A stretch of DNA of 24,244 nucleotides from Gemmatimonadaceae bacterium (GCA_025356185.1 JANXUN010000685.1:1-24244), one strand, 5' to 3'. Counted from the first letter of the stretch, positions 14,589 through 22,551 are shown. A program made the numbers and translations. Notes: generated from the letters alone by a model not told the origin.

Positions 14589-16418
14589 TTATTCAGCCGC
14601 GTTGCGCACAAGTGTTTTGCCCGCTTCGAGCGGCAACTCCAGCACGAAACACCCTCCTTGTCCAGTCACGACAGACAAATCGCCGCCGTGCGCCTTGGCG
14701 TAGTCGCGCGAAATTGATAATCCGAGTCCCACGCCCTCTGCCTTAGTGGTGAACAGGGGCTGAAAGATGTGTTCGACATCATGGGGCTGCACACCGGGAC
14801 CCGTGTCACGAATTTCGATGCGAAGACGCGCGTCAACGATGTGCGCCGCCACTGTCAGCACGCCGTCCTGATCGTCGATTGCCTGGACGGCATTGCGGAT
14901 CAGGTTCCAGACAACCTGACCCACTCTGTCTTGGTCCAGCATTACCGCAGGAAGGTGCGGATCGATGTCGCGCACTACGCGGATGTGCGAAGGAAGCGCC
15001 GCACGTTGCAGCGCATCATCCAGCAATTGTGCAACGTCCGTAGGAGAAAAGGTCGCGTCGCCAGAGCGCGCGTGGTCCAGCAAATCCGTGATGATCCGCT
15101 CCGAAAGCCGAAGCTGCTCGCGCAACAGCCGCGAGTACTCCGCGAGCTTTGGAGACGCATCTGGCAACGCGTTCAGCAACCAGACGACGTTGCTCATGAC
15201 GCTGAGCGGGTTGCGAAGCTCATGACCAATACTTCCGAACGCCCGGCCAAGCGACGCGAGCCGCACATTTTGCTGCAATTGATCGTCGACATCGCGCAGC
15301 CGGCGAACGGCTGCGCTGAGCTCTCCTGAACGCTCGTCAACGGATGCTTCCAACCGCTCAACTATGCCCCGTATCTGGAGCGCCATCGCACCAAATGCAC
15401 GCGCCAATCGCCCGATCTCGTCATGGCGAAGACTGGAGTTGAGCACCACGGTTCGGTCACCCCGGGCAATGCCCTCAGATGCCTCAGTGAGCTCGCGCAA
15501 TGGAGCCGTGATTGTCCGGCTCAAAAAAAGTCCCAGCAGTCCTGACAGCAGTGCAATGAAAAGGCCCGAGACCAAAAACGGCAACACGAGCTCGTGTGCA
15601 CGGATGGTCGCGTCGGCTTCGGGCAATTCAATTGCGTAACGCCACGGCGTGTCTTTAAGCGGTATCGACGTCGCCACGCGCACTGAGTTATCGCGCACGT
15701 ATGTCGCAAGCGAGCTGTCGAGTGGTCCGAGCGTGACCGGCCGACCCGACGACCAGTAGCGGCCGTCACCGTTGCCGATGAGCAGCACTGCATTTTGGCC
15801 AAGGAGTCTCGTGACGATTCGGTTGTTGGCAGACCCGCCAATTTTGCGTCCTACGCGGACAACGCCGAGCAACCGGTCACCGGCGTATGCTGGGGCCGTG
15901 CACCAGAAATAGAGCGCGCTGTCCCGTTGAAAAATCTCGCCAATCGTGGCGTAGTGGGTTTGTGCGCTATTCGAACTCGGCAACGTGTCCGTACCACCAC
16001 GATAGCGAATGGCACCTTTGCTATCCAGCAGTTCCACTGCGGCAACCGATCCAGATTCCTTGCTCAGCGCGTTCATTACGGTAATAGCGGCAGAATCAAC
16101 ACGGTCCGAACTTGTGAGCACCTGATGAATGACAGGATTGCTGGCCGTCACCTTAAGCGAGTTCATTTGATTCACGGCCCCAAGTGCGACGATAGCACTG
16201 ATTTCGCCCAACGCGCTAAGGAAGCGCGTGTGCGTCGCGTGCAACTCCGCGGCGCGAACCTGACGAAATGAGACCACGCCAAAAGCCGCCACCGACATTG
16301 CGGAAAGCGCGGCGATCAGGAGTGGCAGCTTCCACTGCAATGAAAGCCTGTTCAATCGCACTGCAGGCACCCTCGTTGTCCTTGAGCTGTTGCGACCGCC
16401 ACTCGGATGAGCAAGCAT
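14589..16418 (-). CDS. Membrane sensor histidine kinase, orphan
   Basis: Predicted two-component sensor kinase. From ATG 16418 it has 609 residues: TM1 about 31-50 (LPLLIAALSAMSVAAFGVV), a periplasmic sensor domain about 51-276 (Cache-like by layout, not certain), TM2 about 277-299, HAMP about 300-354 ending in a coiled coil, a HisKA domain with GHELRNPLS (phospho-acceptor His399), and an ATPase domain with N-box NLIRNAVQ, DTGPGV and GVGLGLS. The frame extends to a GTG at 16526, but the extra 36 residues look non-coding and neither start has a good ribosome binding site. No response regulator is adjacent, so the partner is unknown. It interrupts the usual adk-map order. Confidence 0.92.
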   Translation of the reverse strand: MLAHPSGGRNSSRTTRVPAVRLNRLSLQWKLPLLIAALSAMSVAAFGVVSFRQVRAAELHATHTRFLSALGEISAIVALGAVNQMNSLKVTASNPVIHQVLTSSDRVDSAAITVMNALSKESGSVAAVELLDSKGAIRYRGGTDTLPSSNSAQTHYATIGEIFQRDSALYFWCTAPAYAGDRLLGVVRVGRKIGGSANNRIVTRLLGQNAVLLIGNGDGRYWSSGRPVTLGPLDSSLATYVRDNSVRVATSIPLKDTPWRYAIELPEADATIRAHELVLPFLVSGLFIALLSGLLGLFLSRTITAPLRELTEASEGIARGDRTVVLNSSLRHDEIGRLARAFGAMALQIRGIVERLEASVDERSGELSAAVRRLRDVDDQLQQNVRLASLGRAFGSIGHELRNPLSVMSNVVWLLNALPDASPKLAEYSRLLREQLRLSERIITDLLDHARSGDATFSPTDVAQLLDDALQRAALPSHIRVVRDIDPHLPAVMLDQDRVGQVVWNLIRNAVQAIDDQDGVLTVAAHIVDARLRIEIRDTGPGVQPHDVEHIFQPLFTTKAEGVGLGLSISRDYAKAHGGDLSVVTGQGGCFVLELPLEAGKTLVRNAAE

Positions 16419-16585
16419 ATTACGACGGGGGTGTCCCGCCCGCGAGCTCGCAGGGCCCTCGTCGCCCGGTGAAACCTTCGAGCTTTGAATATCCCCAACG
16501 CGGAGCGAGATCCAGGACCTTGTCACACGCCGCGCCCGATCTGCCTCCCACTCGACATACGGCCCGTCGAAATCATCGAGCTCGC

Positions 16586-17449
16586 ATGAAACAGCGCATC
16601 ACTATCGTTCACGAGATCGGACGCACCGTCGGGTTGGCGCTTGCACTCGTCGCCGCGACCGTTCCGCAAGGTCCGTTGTTTCACAAACAGCGCGTGACGT
16701 ACAAGAACGGGCCGCTGACGCTGGTGGGTTTCTCCTACCACCCCGACGGCAACGGTCCATTTCCGCTTGTGGTGTGGAATCACGGCAGCGAAAAGAATCC
16801 CGGCACGAGCCCACAGTTTGATTCCGTTGCCGCGATTTTTGTTCCGGCGGGATTTGCAGTGTTTGCACCGATGCGTCGCGGACACGGAAATTCCGAAGGC
16901 ACCTACATCTCGGACTCCGTTGCGACAGTACGAGCAACAGATCCTCAAGCAGCGCTCAGACTGACCGTGCATCTGCTTGAGACCGAACAACTCGACGATC
17001 AACTCGCGGGCATTGCGTACGCAAAACATTTGCCGTTTGTCGACACGGCGCGCATGGTCGTCACTGGTTGTTCGTACGGCGGCATTCAAACCATGCTCGC
17101 AGCCGAACGCGGTGCCGGTTTAAAAGCAGCATTGCCCATCTCGCCTGCTGCGCAGAGTTGGGAGGGCAATCCGCTGCTGCGTGAACGGATGGAAATTGCA
17201 GTAAAGCGTATCACTATGCCGGTGTTGCTTATTCAGCCGCCGAGAGACGCGAGTTTGCGTCCTGCCAAAGAACTCGGTAACGCGGCTAAGAAGTTCAACA
17301 AGTCAAATTTCTCAGCGAAGATTTACGCAGCGACGATGCCCGATAGTCAGCAGACCCACTGCTTTGGCGGAGCGAGGGGCTTTCATAATTTCGCATCTGA
17401 AGCGGTCGCGTTTTTTAACACGGCGCTCGGCAGGAAATCCGCGCACTAG
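16586..17449 (+). CDS. Secreted alpha/beta hydrolase (dienelactone hydrolase/S9-like)
   Basis: Predicted exported serine hydrolase of 287 residues; the substrate cannot be inferred. I chose ATG 16586 because it opens a signal-peptide-like stretch (basic MKQR, then VGLALALVAATV); the frame is open further upstream, but that part overlaps the kinase gene. The fold's marks are VVWNHGS (63-69, oxyanion region), FAPMRRGHGNSEG, the nucleophile elbow GCSYGG (Ser163), VLLIQPPRD with acid Asp221, and a His near the end (His258 or His267). It is divergent from the histidine kinase, with 167 bases between the starts, which must hold both promoters. Confidence 0.85.
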   Translation: MKQRITIVHEIGRTVGLALALVAATVPQGPLFHKQRVTYKNGPLTLVGFSYHPDGNGPFPLVVWNHGSEKNPGTSPQFDSVAAIFVPAGFAVFAPMRRGHGNSEGTYISDSVATVRATDPQAALRLTVHLLETEQLDDQLAGIAYAKHLPFVDTARMVVTGCSYGGIQTMLAAERGAGLKAALPISPAAQSWEGNPLLRERMEIAVKRITMPVLLIQPPRDASLRPAKELGNAAKKFNKSNFSAKIYAATMPDSQQTHCFGGARGFHNFASEAVAFFNTALGRKSAH

Positions 17450-17528
17450 GTCGCGGTCGGTGTCGCCACATTCGACGGTGGATGGATATATTCCCACACG
17501 TCATCAACTCTACCCCGACCGTCGTCGC

Positions 17529-18305
17529 ATGTCCTTCGGCAGCACCGCCGCGCCCGCAATGCTCCTCAAATCCCCGCGCGAGATCGATGTTATGGCTCGC
17601 GGCGGCGTGATCCTGCGCGGTGCGCTGGTCGCGATGCGGGATGCGGTGAAGCCTGGCATCTCGACGCTTGAGCTCGACGCTATCGGCGAGGCGTTCATCC
17701 GTGGGCACCCTGGCGCCGAACCGGCGTTTAAGGGGCTGTATGGTTTTCCGGGCAGCGTGTGCATCTCGATCAACGAAGAGATCGTTCATGGCATTCCGTC
17801 GCGGAAGCGCGTATTGAATGACGGCGATATCGTGACGGTCGATGTGGGAGTGAAGCTGGACGGCATGTATACCGATGCCGCTATCACCGTGCCTGTTGGC
17901 ACGATCGACGCGTTGACGCAGCGATTGCTGGACGTGACGGAGCGCGCGCTGGCGGCTGGCATTGCCGCGGCGACGCCCGAAAATCACATTGGCGATATCG
18001 GACACGCCGTACAGTCGATTGTTGAGGCGGAAGGCTTTAGCGTCGTGCGCGAGCTCGTTGGCCATGGCGTCGGATTTTCGCCGCACGAAGAACTGCAAAT
18101 TCCGAACTATGGTAAGCCCAAGCGCGGCAAGAAGCTGGTGCCGGGATTGACCATCGCGATCGAACCGATGGTGAATGTTGGTACGGCGAAGACGCGTACA
18201 CTGAGCGATAAATGGACCGTCGTCACCGCTGACGCAAAGCGGTCAGCGCACTTTGAGCACACGGTCGCGATTACGGAACAAGGGCCGCGCATTCTGACGC
18301 TGTAG
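17529..18305 (+). CDS. map: Methionine aminopeptidase, type I
   Basis: Removes the initiator Met from nascent proteins. The frame is open from 17364, but ATG 17529 gives 258 residues, normal for type Ia, and begins shortly before LLKSPREIDVMARGGVILRG; ATG 17559 is an alternative. The metal ligands are in place: Asp in TVDVGVK, Asp in GMYTDAAI, His in GHGVGFSPHEE, Glu in AIEPMVN and Glu in AHFEHTVAIT. In many bacteria map lies between adk and infA; here it is split from adk by two unrelated genes and is not followed by infA. A weak TATATT (17491-17496) upstream may belong to its promoter. Confidence 0.95.
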   Translation: MSFGSTAAPAMLLKSPREIDVMARGGVILRGALVAMRDAVKPGISTLELDAIGEAFIRGHPGAEPAFKGLYGFPGSVCISINEEIVHGIPSRKRVLNDGDIVTVDVGVKLDGMYTDAAITVPVGTIDALTQRLLDVTERALAAGIAAATPENHIGDIGHAVQSIVEAEGFSVVRELVGHGVGFSPHEELQIPNYGKPKRGKKLVPGLTIAIEPMVNVGTAKTRTLSDKWTVVTADAKRSAHFEHTVAITEQGPRILTL

Positions 18306-18310
18306 TCTCA

Positions 18311-18328
18311 CACGGTAACGTGACCGTG
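18311..18328 (+). terminator. Small hairpin after map
   Basis: CACGGT (18311-18316) pairs with ACCGTG (18323-18328) across a six-base loop, starting five bases after the map stop. There is no U-tract, so termination is uncertain. The 77-base gap to the next gene shows nothing else clear. Confidence 0.3.
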
Positions 18329-18382
18329 CGCGTGTAGCCGTGCGGCGTTCTATCTCACGCTCTCATCTCCTCCATCACGACC

Positions 18383-19015
18383 ATGACGACCAGATTGCTG
18401 AAAATCCGCCGCGTTGTGCAGATGTCGACCTTCGCGATCGTTACGTGTGCCGCAGCGGCCACGTCACGCGCACAGACCGCCCGGCCGAGCGTCGATCTGT
18501 CGCTGGTTCCGGCATCGTCACTTCGCGCTGAATCGCCAACTGTCATGACCGACCTCATGAAAGACGTGGACGCGGTTCACTCAAAATTTGTCGCTCTTGC
18601 CAAGGCGGTGCCGGTCGCGAAATACCCGGCGCGTCCAGGTGTCGGCGTACGCTCGGTGAGTGAGGTGTTTCTGCACGTCGCCGGCGACAATTACATGATG
18701 CCCGCGCTTGCCGGCACGGCGATTCCTGCGAGTGTCAAGCTCGACATGAAAAACTTCAAATCGTTTGACGCGTTCGAAAAACAGACGATGACGACCGCGC
18801 AGATCGTTGAAGCACTCGACGCGAGTTTCGCGCATCTCAAGGCGGCGATGGCGAAGACCACCGCCGCGGATCTCACGGTCGTTGTCGATATGTTTGGACA
18901 AAAGTCATCCAAGCAAGCGCTCTGGATCGGTACCACCACGCACCTGCACGAACACTTGGGGCAGAGCATCGCGTACGCGCGTCAAAACGGCATCGTGCCG
19001 CCCTGGAGCAAGTAG
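18383..19015 (+). CDS. Secreted DinB-like metal-binding four-helix protein
   Basis: A 210-residue protein with an N-terminal signal peptide (basic MTTRLLKIRR, hydrophobic MSTFAIVTCAAAA, likely cleavage near SRAQT). The mature part looks like the DinB/YfiT-type four-helix bundle: VFLHVAGDN (His98) in one helix and THLHEHLGQSIAYAR (His187, His189, His191) in the last, giving a likely three-His metal site. Members of this superfamily include thiol-dependent transferases and many uncharacterised proteins, so no reaction is assigned. It lies 19 bases upstream of the serine hydrolase gene and is probably co-transcribed with it. Confidence 0.8.
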   Translation: MTTRLLKIRRVVQMSTFAIVTCAAAATSRAQTARPSVDLSLVPASSLRAESPTVMTDLMKDVDAVHSKFVALAKAVPVAKYPARPGVGVRSVSEVFLHVAGDNYMMPALAGTAIPASVKLDMKNFKSFDAFEKQTMTTAQIVEALDASFAHLKAAMAKTTAADLTVVVDMFGQKSSKQALWIGTTTHLHEHLGQSIAYARQNGIVPPWSK

Positions 19016-19034
19016 CCACGCCACGAGCGAATCG

Positions 19035-20042
19035 ATGACTCGTGTGAGCGCGCGAGTACCGGCGGTGGTCGCATTGTGTGCGATCGCCGCTGTTGCGTTG
19101 CGGCCAGCCCGTGCGTGTGCGCAGATGGCGAGTACGTCATCGGGCGTGGCTCCGCCCGTTTCCCGCGCAATGCCGAAAGAGCGCGTAGACGCAAAGCTCA
19201 CCGCGAAGCTGGCGACGTTAGCACAAGCGGTACATGGTGACGTTGGTATTTACGTGCGTCACGTGAAAAGCGGACGCACCGTGCGGATCCGTGCCGACGA
19301 ACTGTTTCCGACGGCGAGCATGATCAAGGTGCCCATCTTGATTGGCACGTTCGCGGCCATCGCGAAGGGTCAGTTCACGTTTCAAACAATGATGACGTAC
19401 ACTGATTCATTGCGCTATGCGTACGACGATTCGCTCTCGATGCCCCGTGTCGGCGCGCAGATTCCTGTTGCGCGACTCACGTTGCAAATGATTACCGAGA
19501 GCAACAACACGTCGGCGTTGTGGCTGCAGGGACTCGTGCGCGGGGATACGATCAATGCGTGGTTGCACGAGCACGGATTTGATTCGACGCGCGTGAACTC
19601 ACGCGTGGCTGGCCGCGAAAAGAATCGTTCGGCGTTTGGATGGGGACAAACCACGCCAAGAGAAATCGCGTCGCTGCTGGTGATGATTCGCGACGGGCGC
19701 GCGGTGGATGCCGCCTCGAGCGAAGAGATGTACCGGCATCTCACGCGCATTTACTGGAACGGAGAAGCGCTTTCACAGCTGCCTCCGTGGGTGCAGGCGG
19801 CGTCCAAGCAGGGGATGGTGGATCAGTCGCGGAGCGAAGTTGTGTTGGTGAATGCGCCGCACGGTGACTACGTGTTTGCGGTGATGACGAAAAACCAGGC
19901 CGACAAGAGCTACGAAGAGACCAACGAGGGGTACACGCTCATTCGGGCCGTGTCGGCGCTTCTCTGGCGCGAGTTTGAGCCGGGAACGCCGTGGACGCCA
20001 AGCGCGGCCGCTAGGCGGTTGAAGCCGCCCGAGGAACCCTGA
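19035..20042 (+). CDS. Secreted serine hydrolase of the class A beta-lactamase fold
   Basis: 335 residues from ATG 19035, which starts a signal peptide (VVALCAIAAVALRPARACA). The frame is open from 18807, but that part overlaps the DinB-like gene. The active-site motif SxxK is SMIK (Ser95-Lys98) in FPTASMIKVPILIG. The second motif reads SNN (156-158) instead of SDN, and the third KQG (258-260) instead of KTG. No clear EPELN-type omega loop with Glu166 is seen; GREKN is nearby but has different spacing. The altered motifs make a true drug-hydrolysing beta-lactamase doubtful; a peptidase or esterase of the Beta-lactamase2 family is as likely. It ends with a Pro-rich tail. Confidence 0.82.
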   Translation: MTRVSARVPAVVALCAIAAVALRPARACAQMASTSSGVAPPVSRAMPKERVDAKLTAKLATLAQAVHGDVGIYVRHVKSGRTVRIRADELFPTASMIKVPILIGTFAAIAKGQFTFQTMMTYTDSLRYAYDDSLSMPRVGAQIPVARLTLQMITESNNTSALWLQGLVRGDTINAWLHEHGFDSTRVNSRVAGREKNRSAFGWGQTTPREIASLLVMIRDGRAVDAASSEEMYRHLTRIYWNGEALSQLPPWVQAASKQGMVDQSRSEVVLVNAPHGDYVFAVMTKNQADKSYEETNEGYTLIRAVSALLWREFEPGTPWTPSAAARRLKPPEEP

Positions 20043-20075
20043 CAGTCGAAGCGGCAGTATTTCCTTCGTACTGAC

Positions 20076-20104
20076 TTGCAGGTGAAAGATTATGCGATTA
20101 AATT
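20076..20104 (+). promoter_or_regulatory. Sigma-70-like promoter of the toxin-antitoxin operon
   Basis: TTGCAG (20076-20081) and TAAATT (20099-20104) are separated by exactly 17 bases, a good match to a housekeeping promoter. The expected start of transcription is about 20111-20112, at the A of the antitoxin ATG (20112), so the mRNA would be leaderless. ATTT-TC-AAAT (20102-20111) is a small palindrome over the start point and a possible operator for autoregulation. Confidence 0.55.
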
Positions 20105-20111
20105 TTCAAAT

Positions 20112-20489
20112 ATGACCACCATGCTTGCGTCTCAAGTGGCGCCCGATCCGGCGGCGGTCGTTGCCAAGGCCGCGTTGTCGGCAGCGAAGCGCCTTGGTCT
20201 CACGAATCGTGAGCTTTCACGCGTGCTCGGGCTGAGCGAGGCATCTGTGTCCCGCATGCAGGCGCAGCGCGGGATCGATCCGTCCAGCAAAGAGGGGGAA
20301 TTGGCGTTGATGTTCGTGCGCCTCTTTCGTTCGCTTGATGCGCTGGTTGGCGGCGACGACGAACGCGCGCGCGCGTGGTTACATGCGATGAATGATCATG
20401 TCGGCGGCGTGCCCGCGCAGCGCATTGTGACGGTGGAGGGTCTTGTCGATGTCGTCCAGTATTTGGACGCAGTGCGCGGGCGACTCTGA
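20112..20489 (+). CDS. Xre/MbcA/ParS-type antitoxin (DUF2384)
   Basis: A 125-residue DNA-binding antitoxin. Residues about 15-52 form an Xre-like helix-turn-helix (LTNRELSRVLGLSEASVSRM), and the C-terminal part (about 63-125) matches the MbcA/ParS/Xre toxin-binding domain, with ARAWLHAMNDHVGGVPAQRI and VDVVQYLDAVRGRL. A TTG at 20076 would add 12 residues, but it coincides with the -35 box; ATG 20112 is preferred. The stop overlaps the toxin gene by 41 bases. In such pairs the antitoxin neutralises the RES toxin and represses the operon; that role is inferred from the family and gene order. Confidence 0.88.
   Translation: MTTMLASQVAPDPAAVVAKAALSAAKRLGLTNRELSRVLGLSEASVSRMQAQRGIDPSSKEGELALMFVRLFRSLDALVGGDDERARAWLHAMNDHVGGVPAQRIVTVEGLVDVVQYLDAVRGRL
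20435..20440 (+). promoter_or_regulatory. Ribosome binding site deciding the toxin start
   Basis: GGAGGG lies inside the antitoxin gene, eight bases before ATG 20449. It selects this ATG over the TTG at 20443 and suggests the toxin is translated from its own site within the antitoxin reading frame. Confidence 0.6.
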
Positions 20490-21216
20490 GCTTCGCCACC
20501 TGCGGGTGGCAGCGTGGCGGGTGGTCGAGTCACAGCACGAGGTGTCGACGCGAAAGCTGGTTGACTCAGCGGCCGAGCAAGAACTGTTGGAGACGCTGAT
20601 TGACGCCGTGAAGCCGCCAGTGCTTGTGAGCGCGACGTATCACTATTTGCTCTCGACGCCGTTCCGCTATCCGCCGCTGCGGTATGGCTCACGCTTTGGA
20701 TCACGACGTGAGCGCGGCATCTGGTATGGTGCCGAGGAACCGCGCACGGCGTTTGCCGAGGTGGCGTACTATCGACTGCTGTTTCTGGCGGGTTCGCGCG
20801 CTGCGCTCGGGCTGGTGACAACGCCGTTAACCGCGTTCACGGTTCGCATGCGGAGCGAACGGTCTGTCGACCTTACTGTACCGCCGTTCGGCGCATTTGG
20901 ACACGCGATTTCATCGCCAGTTTCGTACGCGGAGTCGCAGCGGTTGGGAACTGCGATGCGCGCGGCGGGTGTAGAACTCGTGCGATTTCGCTCGGCGCGC
21001 GATGCGGGTGACGGCAACAATATCGCGGCGTTTGCGCCGGCCGTGTTTCACTCGGCGAATCCTCAAAACTTTCAGCAGTGGCATTGCTCGACGACGCACG
21101 ACGCGGTGGAGTTTGTGCGGGGTGATTTGCGGCGATCGCGAGACGTGTATGCGTTTGCGCGTGCGCAGTTTTTGGTGGATGGGGTTTTGCCGGCGCCTGC
21201 GGTGCGGGCGGATTAG
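20449..21216 (+). CDS. RES-domain toxin
   Basis: A 255-residue protein with the RES domain (named for conserved Arg, Glu, Ser). The candidates are Arg82 in YGSRFGSRRERGIWYGAEEP, Glu104 in RTAFAEVAYYR and Ser182 in VRFRSARD. Characterised members act on NAD+: MbcT is an NAD+ phosphorylase and ParT ADP-ribosylates phosphoribosyl pyrophosphate synthetase. Which reaction this protein has cannot be told. It is longer than typical RES toxins (150-230 residues), with about 60 N-terminal residues before the domain. The overlap with the Xre antitoxin confirms a type II toxin-antitoxin pair. It ends in TAG. Confidence 0.87.
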   Translation: MSSSIWTQCAGDSELRHLRVAAWRVVESQHEVSTRKLVDSAAEQELLETLIDAVKPPVLVSATYHYLLSTPFRYPPLRYGSRFGSRRERGIWYGAEEPRTAFAEVAYYRLLFLAGSRAALGLVTTPLTAFTVRMRSERSVDLTVPPFGAFGHAISSPVSYAESQRLGTAMRAAGVELVRFRSARDAGDGNNIAAFAPAVFHSANPQNFQQWHCSTTHDAVEFVRGDLRRSRDVYAFARAQFLVDGVLPAPAVRAD

Positions 21217-21232
21217 TGCAGGTTGCGTGATC

Positions 21233-21360
21233 GGAACTGATTACCGCGGATAGGAACGGATCTTGAACGGATACGAACTGATTTGATCGCGAGTGGGCGA
21301 GCAGTTCGGGAACTGACTGACACGGATGACACGGAAAGGGCACGGATGAACACGGATACG
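21233..21360 (+). repeat. Cluster of short ACGGAT/GGAACTGA repeats
   Basis: The 170-base gap between the RES toxin and the propeller gene is filled with short interspersed repeats. ACGGAT occurs at 21256, 21267, 21322, 21342 and 21352, with ACGGAA at 21331. GGAACTGA occurs at 21233 and 21309. The 3' part reads as CACGGATGA-type units at a spacing of about ten bases. This composition is typical of dispersed intergenic repeats in some environmental bacteria; no gene or clear promoter is visible. Confidence 0.65.
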
Positions 21361-21386
21361 GCCACGATGAGCGGGGGCGAGTGAGA

Positions 21387-22508
21387 ATGCGACGTTTTTT
21401 GAGTCAACGATTTTTGAGGATTGCGTTGGCGTGGATGCCTGTCGGTGTCGTCGTTGCGCAGCCGGCGATACCGCGTGCGACGCTTGTTGAGGATTTGCGG
21501 ATAGATGCGAAGCGCGAGGATTTTAGTGCGCTCGGCGGCGGTCAGGTTGGTCCGAACGACGTGCTTGCCCTCACCTTTCGACAGGACGCGCAGGTGCGTG
21601 TGTACGACGCGAAGGGCAAGCGCGTTGCGACGATTGGACGACGTGGCGGTGGGCCCGGAGAGTTTCGCCAACCGGCCACGCAAGGATGGATTGGCGATAC
21701 GATTTGGATTTACGATTTCGGATTGCAACGTCATTTTTTTTTTACCAGCAGCGGTGCGTTGCTTCGCACTGTGCCCGTTGAAGGATTGAATCGACCGATC
21801 TTGATGTCCGACTCGCAACTCAACGTCAGCGACTTCTCGCCGAACGGTCGAAGTAGCGACGGAACAGTGATCGGACACGCGCGGTTGTGGCGAAAAGGAC
21901 AGTCACGGTATTCCGGCGAGTCGGTGATCCTCGCGGTGAGCAAGGATTTGCGAGGTACGCGTCTGCTTGCGACAGACTGGGACTCTCGCTGGCAGCGAGA
22001 GCTATCAGCGACGGGCTTTTATGGAATTGCGTCTGATGGCTCGGCCATTGTTCATGTTGGCTTGGCAGATCTTCGCGAGCGCGGAGGCGCTGTGCCGGTG
22101 ACGCGAGTGAAGGCGAACGGCGACACAGTTTTTGTGCAGCGCGTTCCCTATGTCGGAACCCCGATGCCGACTCGCTATGTCGACAGCGTGCTCGCGAAGG
22201 GTGTTGGCATCGACCTGAACATTCACAAGCTGCCACAGTCGAAAATTCCGCCGGTATTTGCTCCCGCCAACGGCGTGTTCGTGCAGTCAAACGGCTTCAC
22301 GTGGCTGACGATGCTCGCGTCACAAACGAGTTCGTACGTGATTGTGCTCAATGTTTCCGGGACGCCTATCGCACAGTTTGACGTGCCGCCACGCAGTTAT
22401 TTGATGGCTGCGACTGATGAACACGTCTGGTTTACGGTTCGCGATGGCGACGACCTGCAGAGTGTCGTTCGCTATCGGATTCGCTGCGGCGGAAAGGTGT
22501 GTCGGTGA
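21387..22508 (+). CDS. Secreted 6-bladed beta-propeller protein of unknown function
   Basis: 373 residues from ATG 21387; a GTG at 21381 is an alternative, and purine-rich GGGGGCGAG lies upstream. The N-terminus is a signal peptide (RRFLSQRFLRIALAWMPVGV, likely cleavage after VVAQP). The mature part carries blade-like repeats of NHL/6-bladed propeller type, best seen in VLALTFRQDAQVRVYDAKGK and RVATIGRRGGGPGEFRQP, then IWIYDFGLQRHFFFTSSGAL and later SYVIVLNVSGTPIAQFDVPP. Function is unknown; such proteins often bind ligands or other proteins outside the cytosol. A run of ten T (21734-21743) lies in the coding sequence (HFFFT). Confidence 0.8.
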   Translation: MRRFLSQRFLRIALAWMPVGVVVAQPAIPRATLVEDLRIDAKREDFSALGGGQVGPNDVLALTFRQDAQVRVYDAKGKRVATIGRRGGGPGEFRQPATQGWIGDTIWIYDFGLQRHFFFTSSGALLRTVPVEGLNRPILMSDSQLNVSDFSPNGRSSDGTVIGHARLWRKGQSRYSGESVILAVSKDLRGTRLLATDWDSRWQRELSATGFYGIASDGSAIVHVGLADLRERGGAVPVTRVKANGDTVFVQRVPYVGTPMPTRYVDSVLAKGVGIDLNIHKLPQSKIPPVFAPANGVFVQSNGFTWLTMLASQTSSYVIVLNVSGTPIAQFDVPPRSYLMAATDEHVWFTVRDGDDLQSVVRYRIRCGGKVCR

Positions 22509-22515
22509 ACTACGC

Positions 22516-22539
22516 TGCGGAACGCATGTAAGCTCCGCA
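22516..22539. terminator. Hairpin between convergent propeller and FTCD genes
   Basis: TGCGGA (22516-22521) pairs with TCCGCA (22534-22539) over a 12-base loop, within the 43-base gap between two convergent genes. A shared terminator is plausible from position, but no U-tract supports it. Confidence 0.35.
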
Positions 22540-22551
22540 TTCAAGAAGTGT

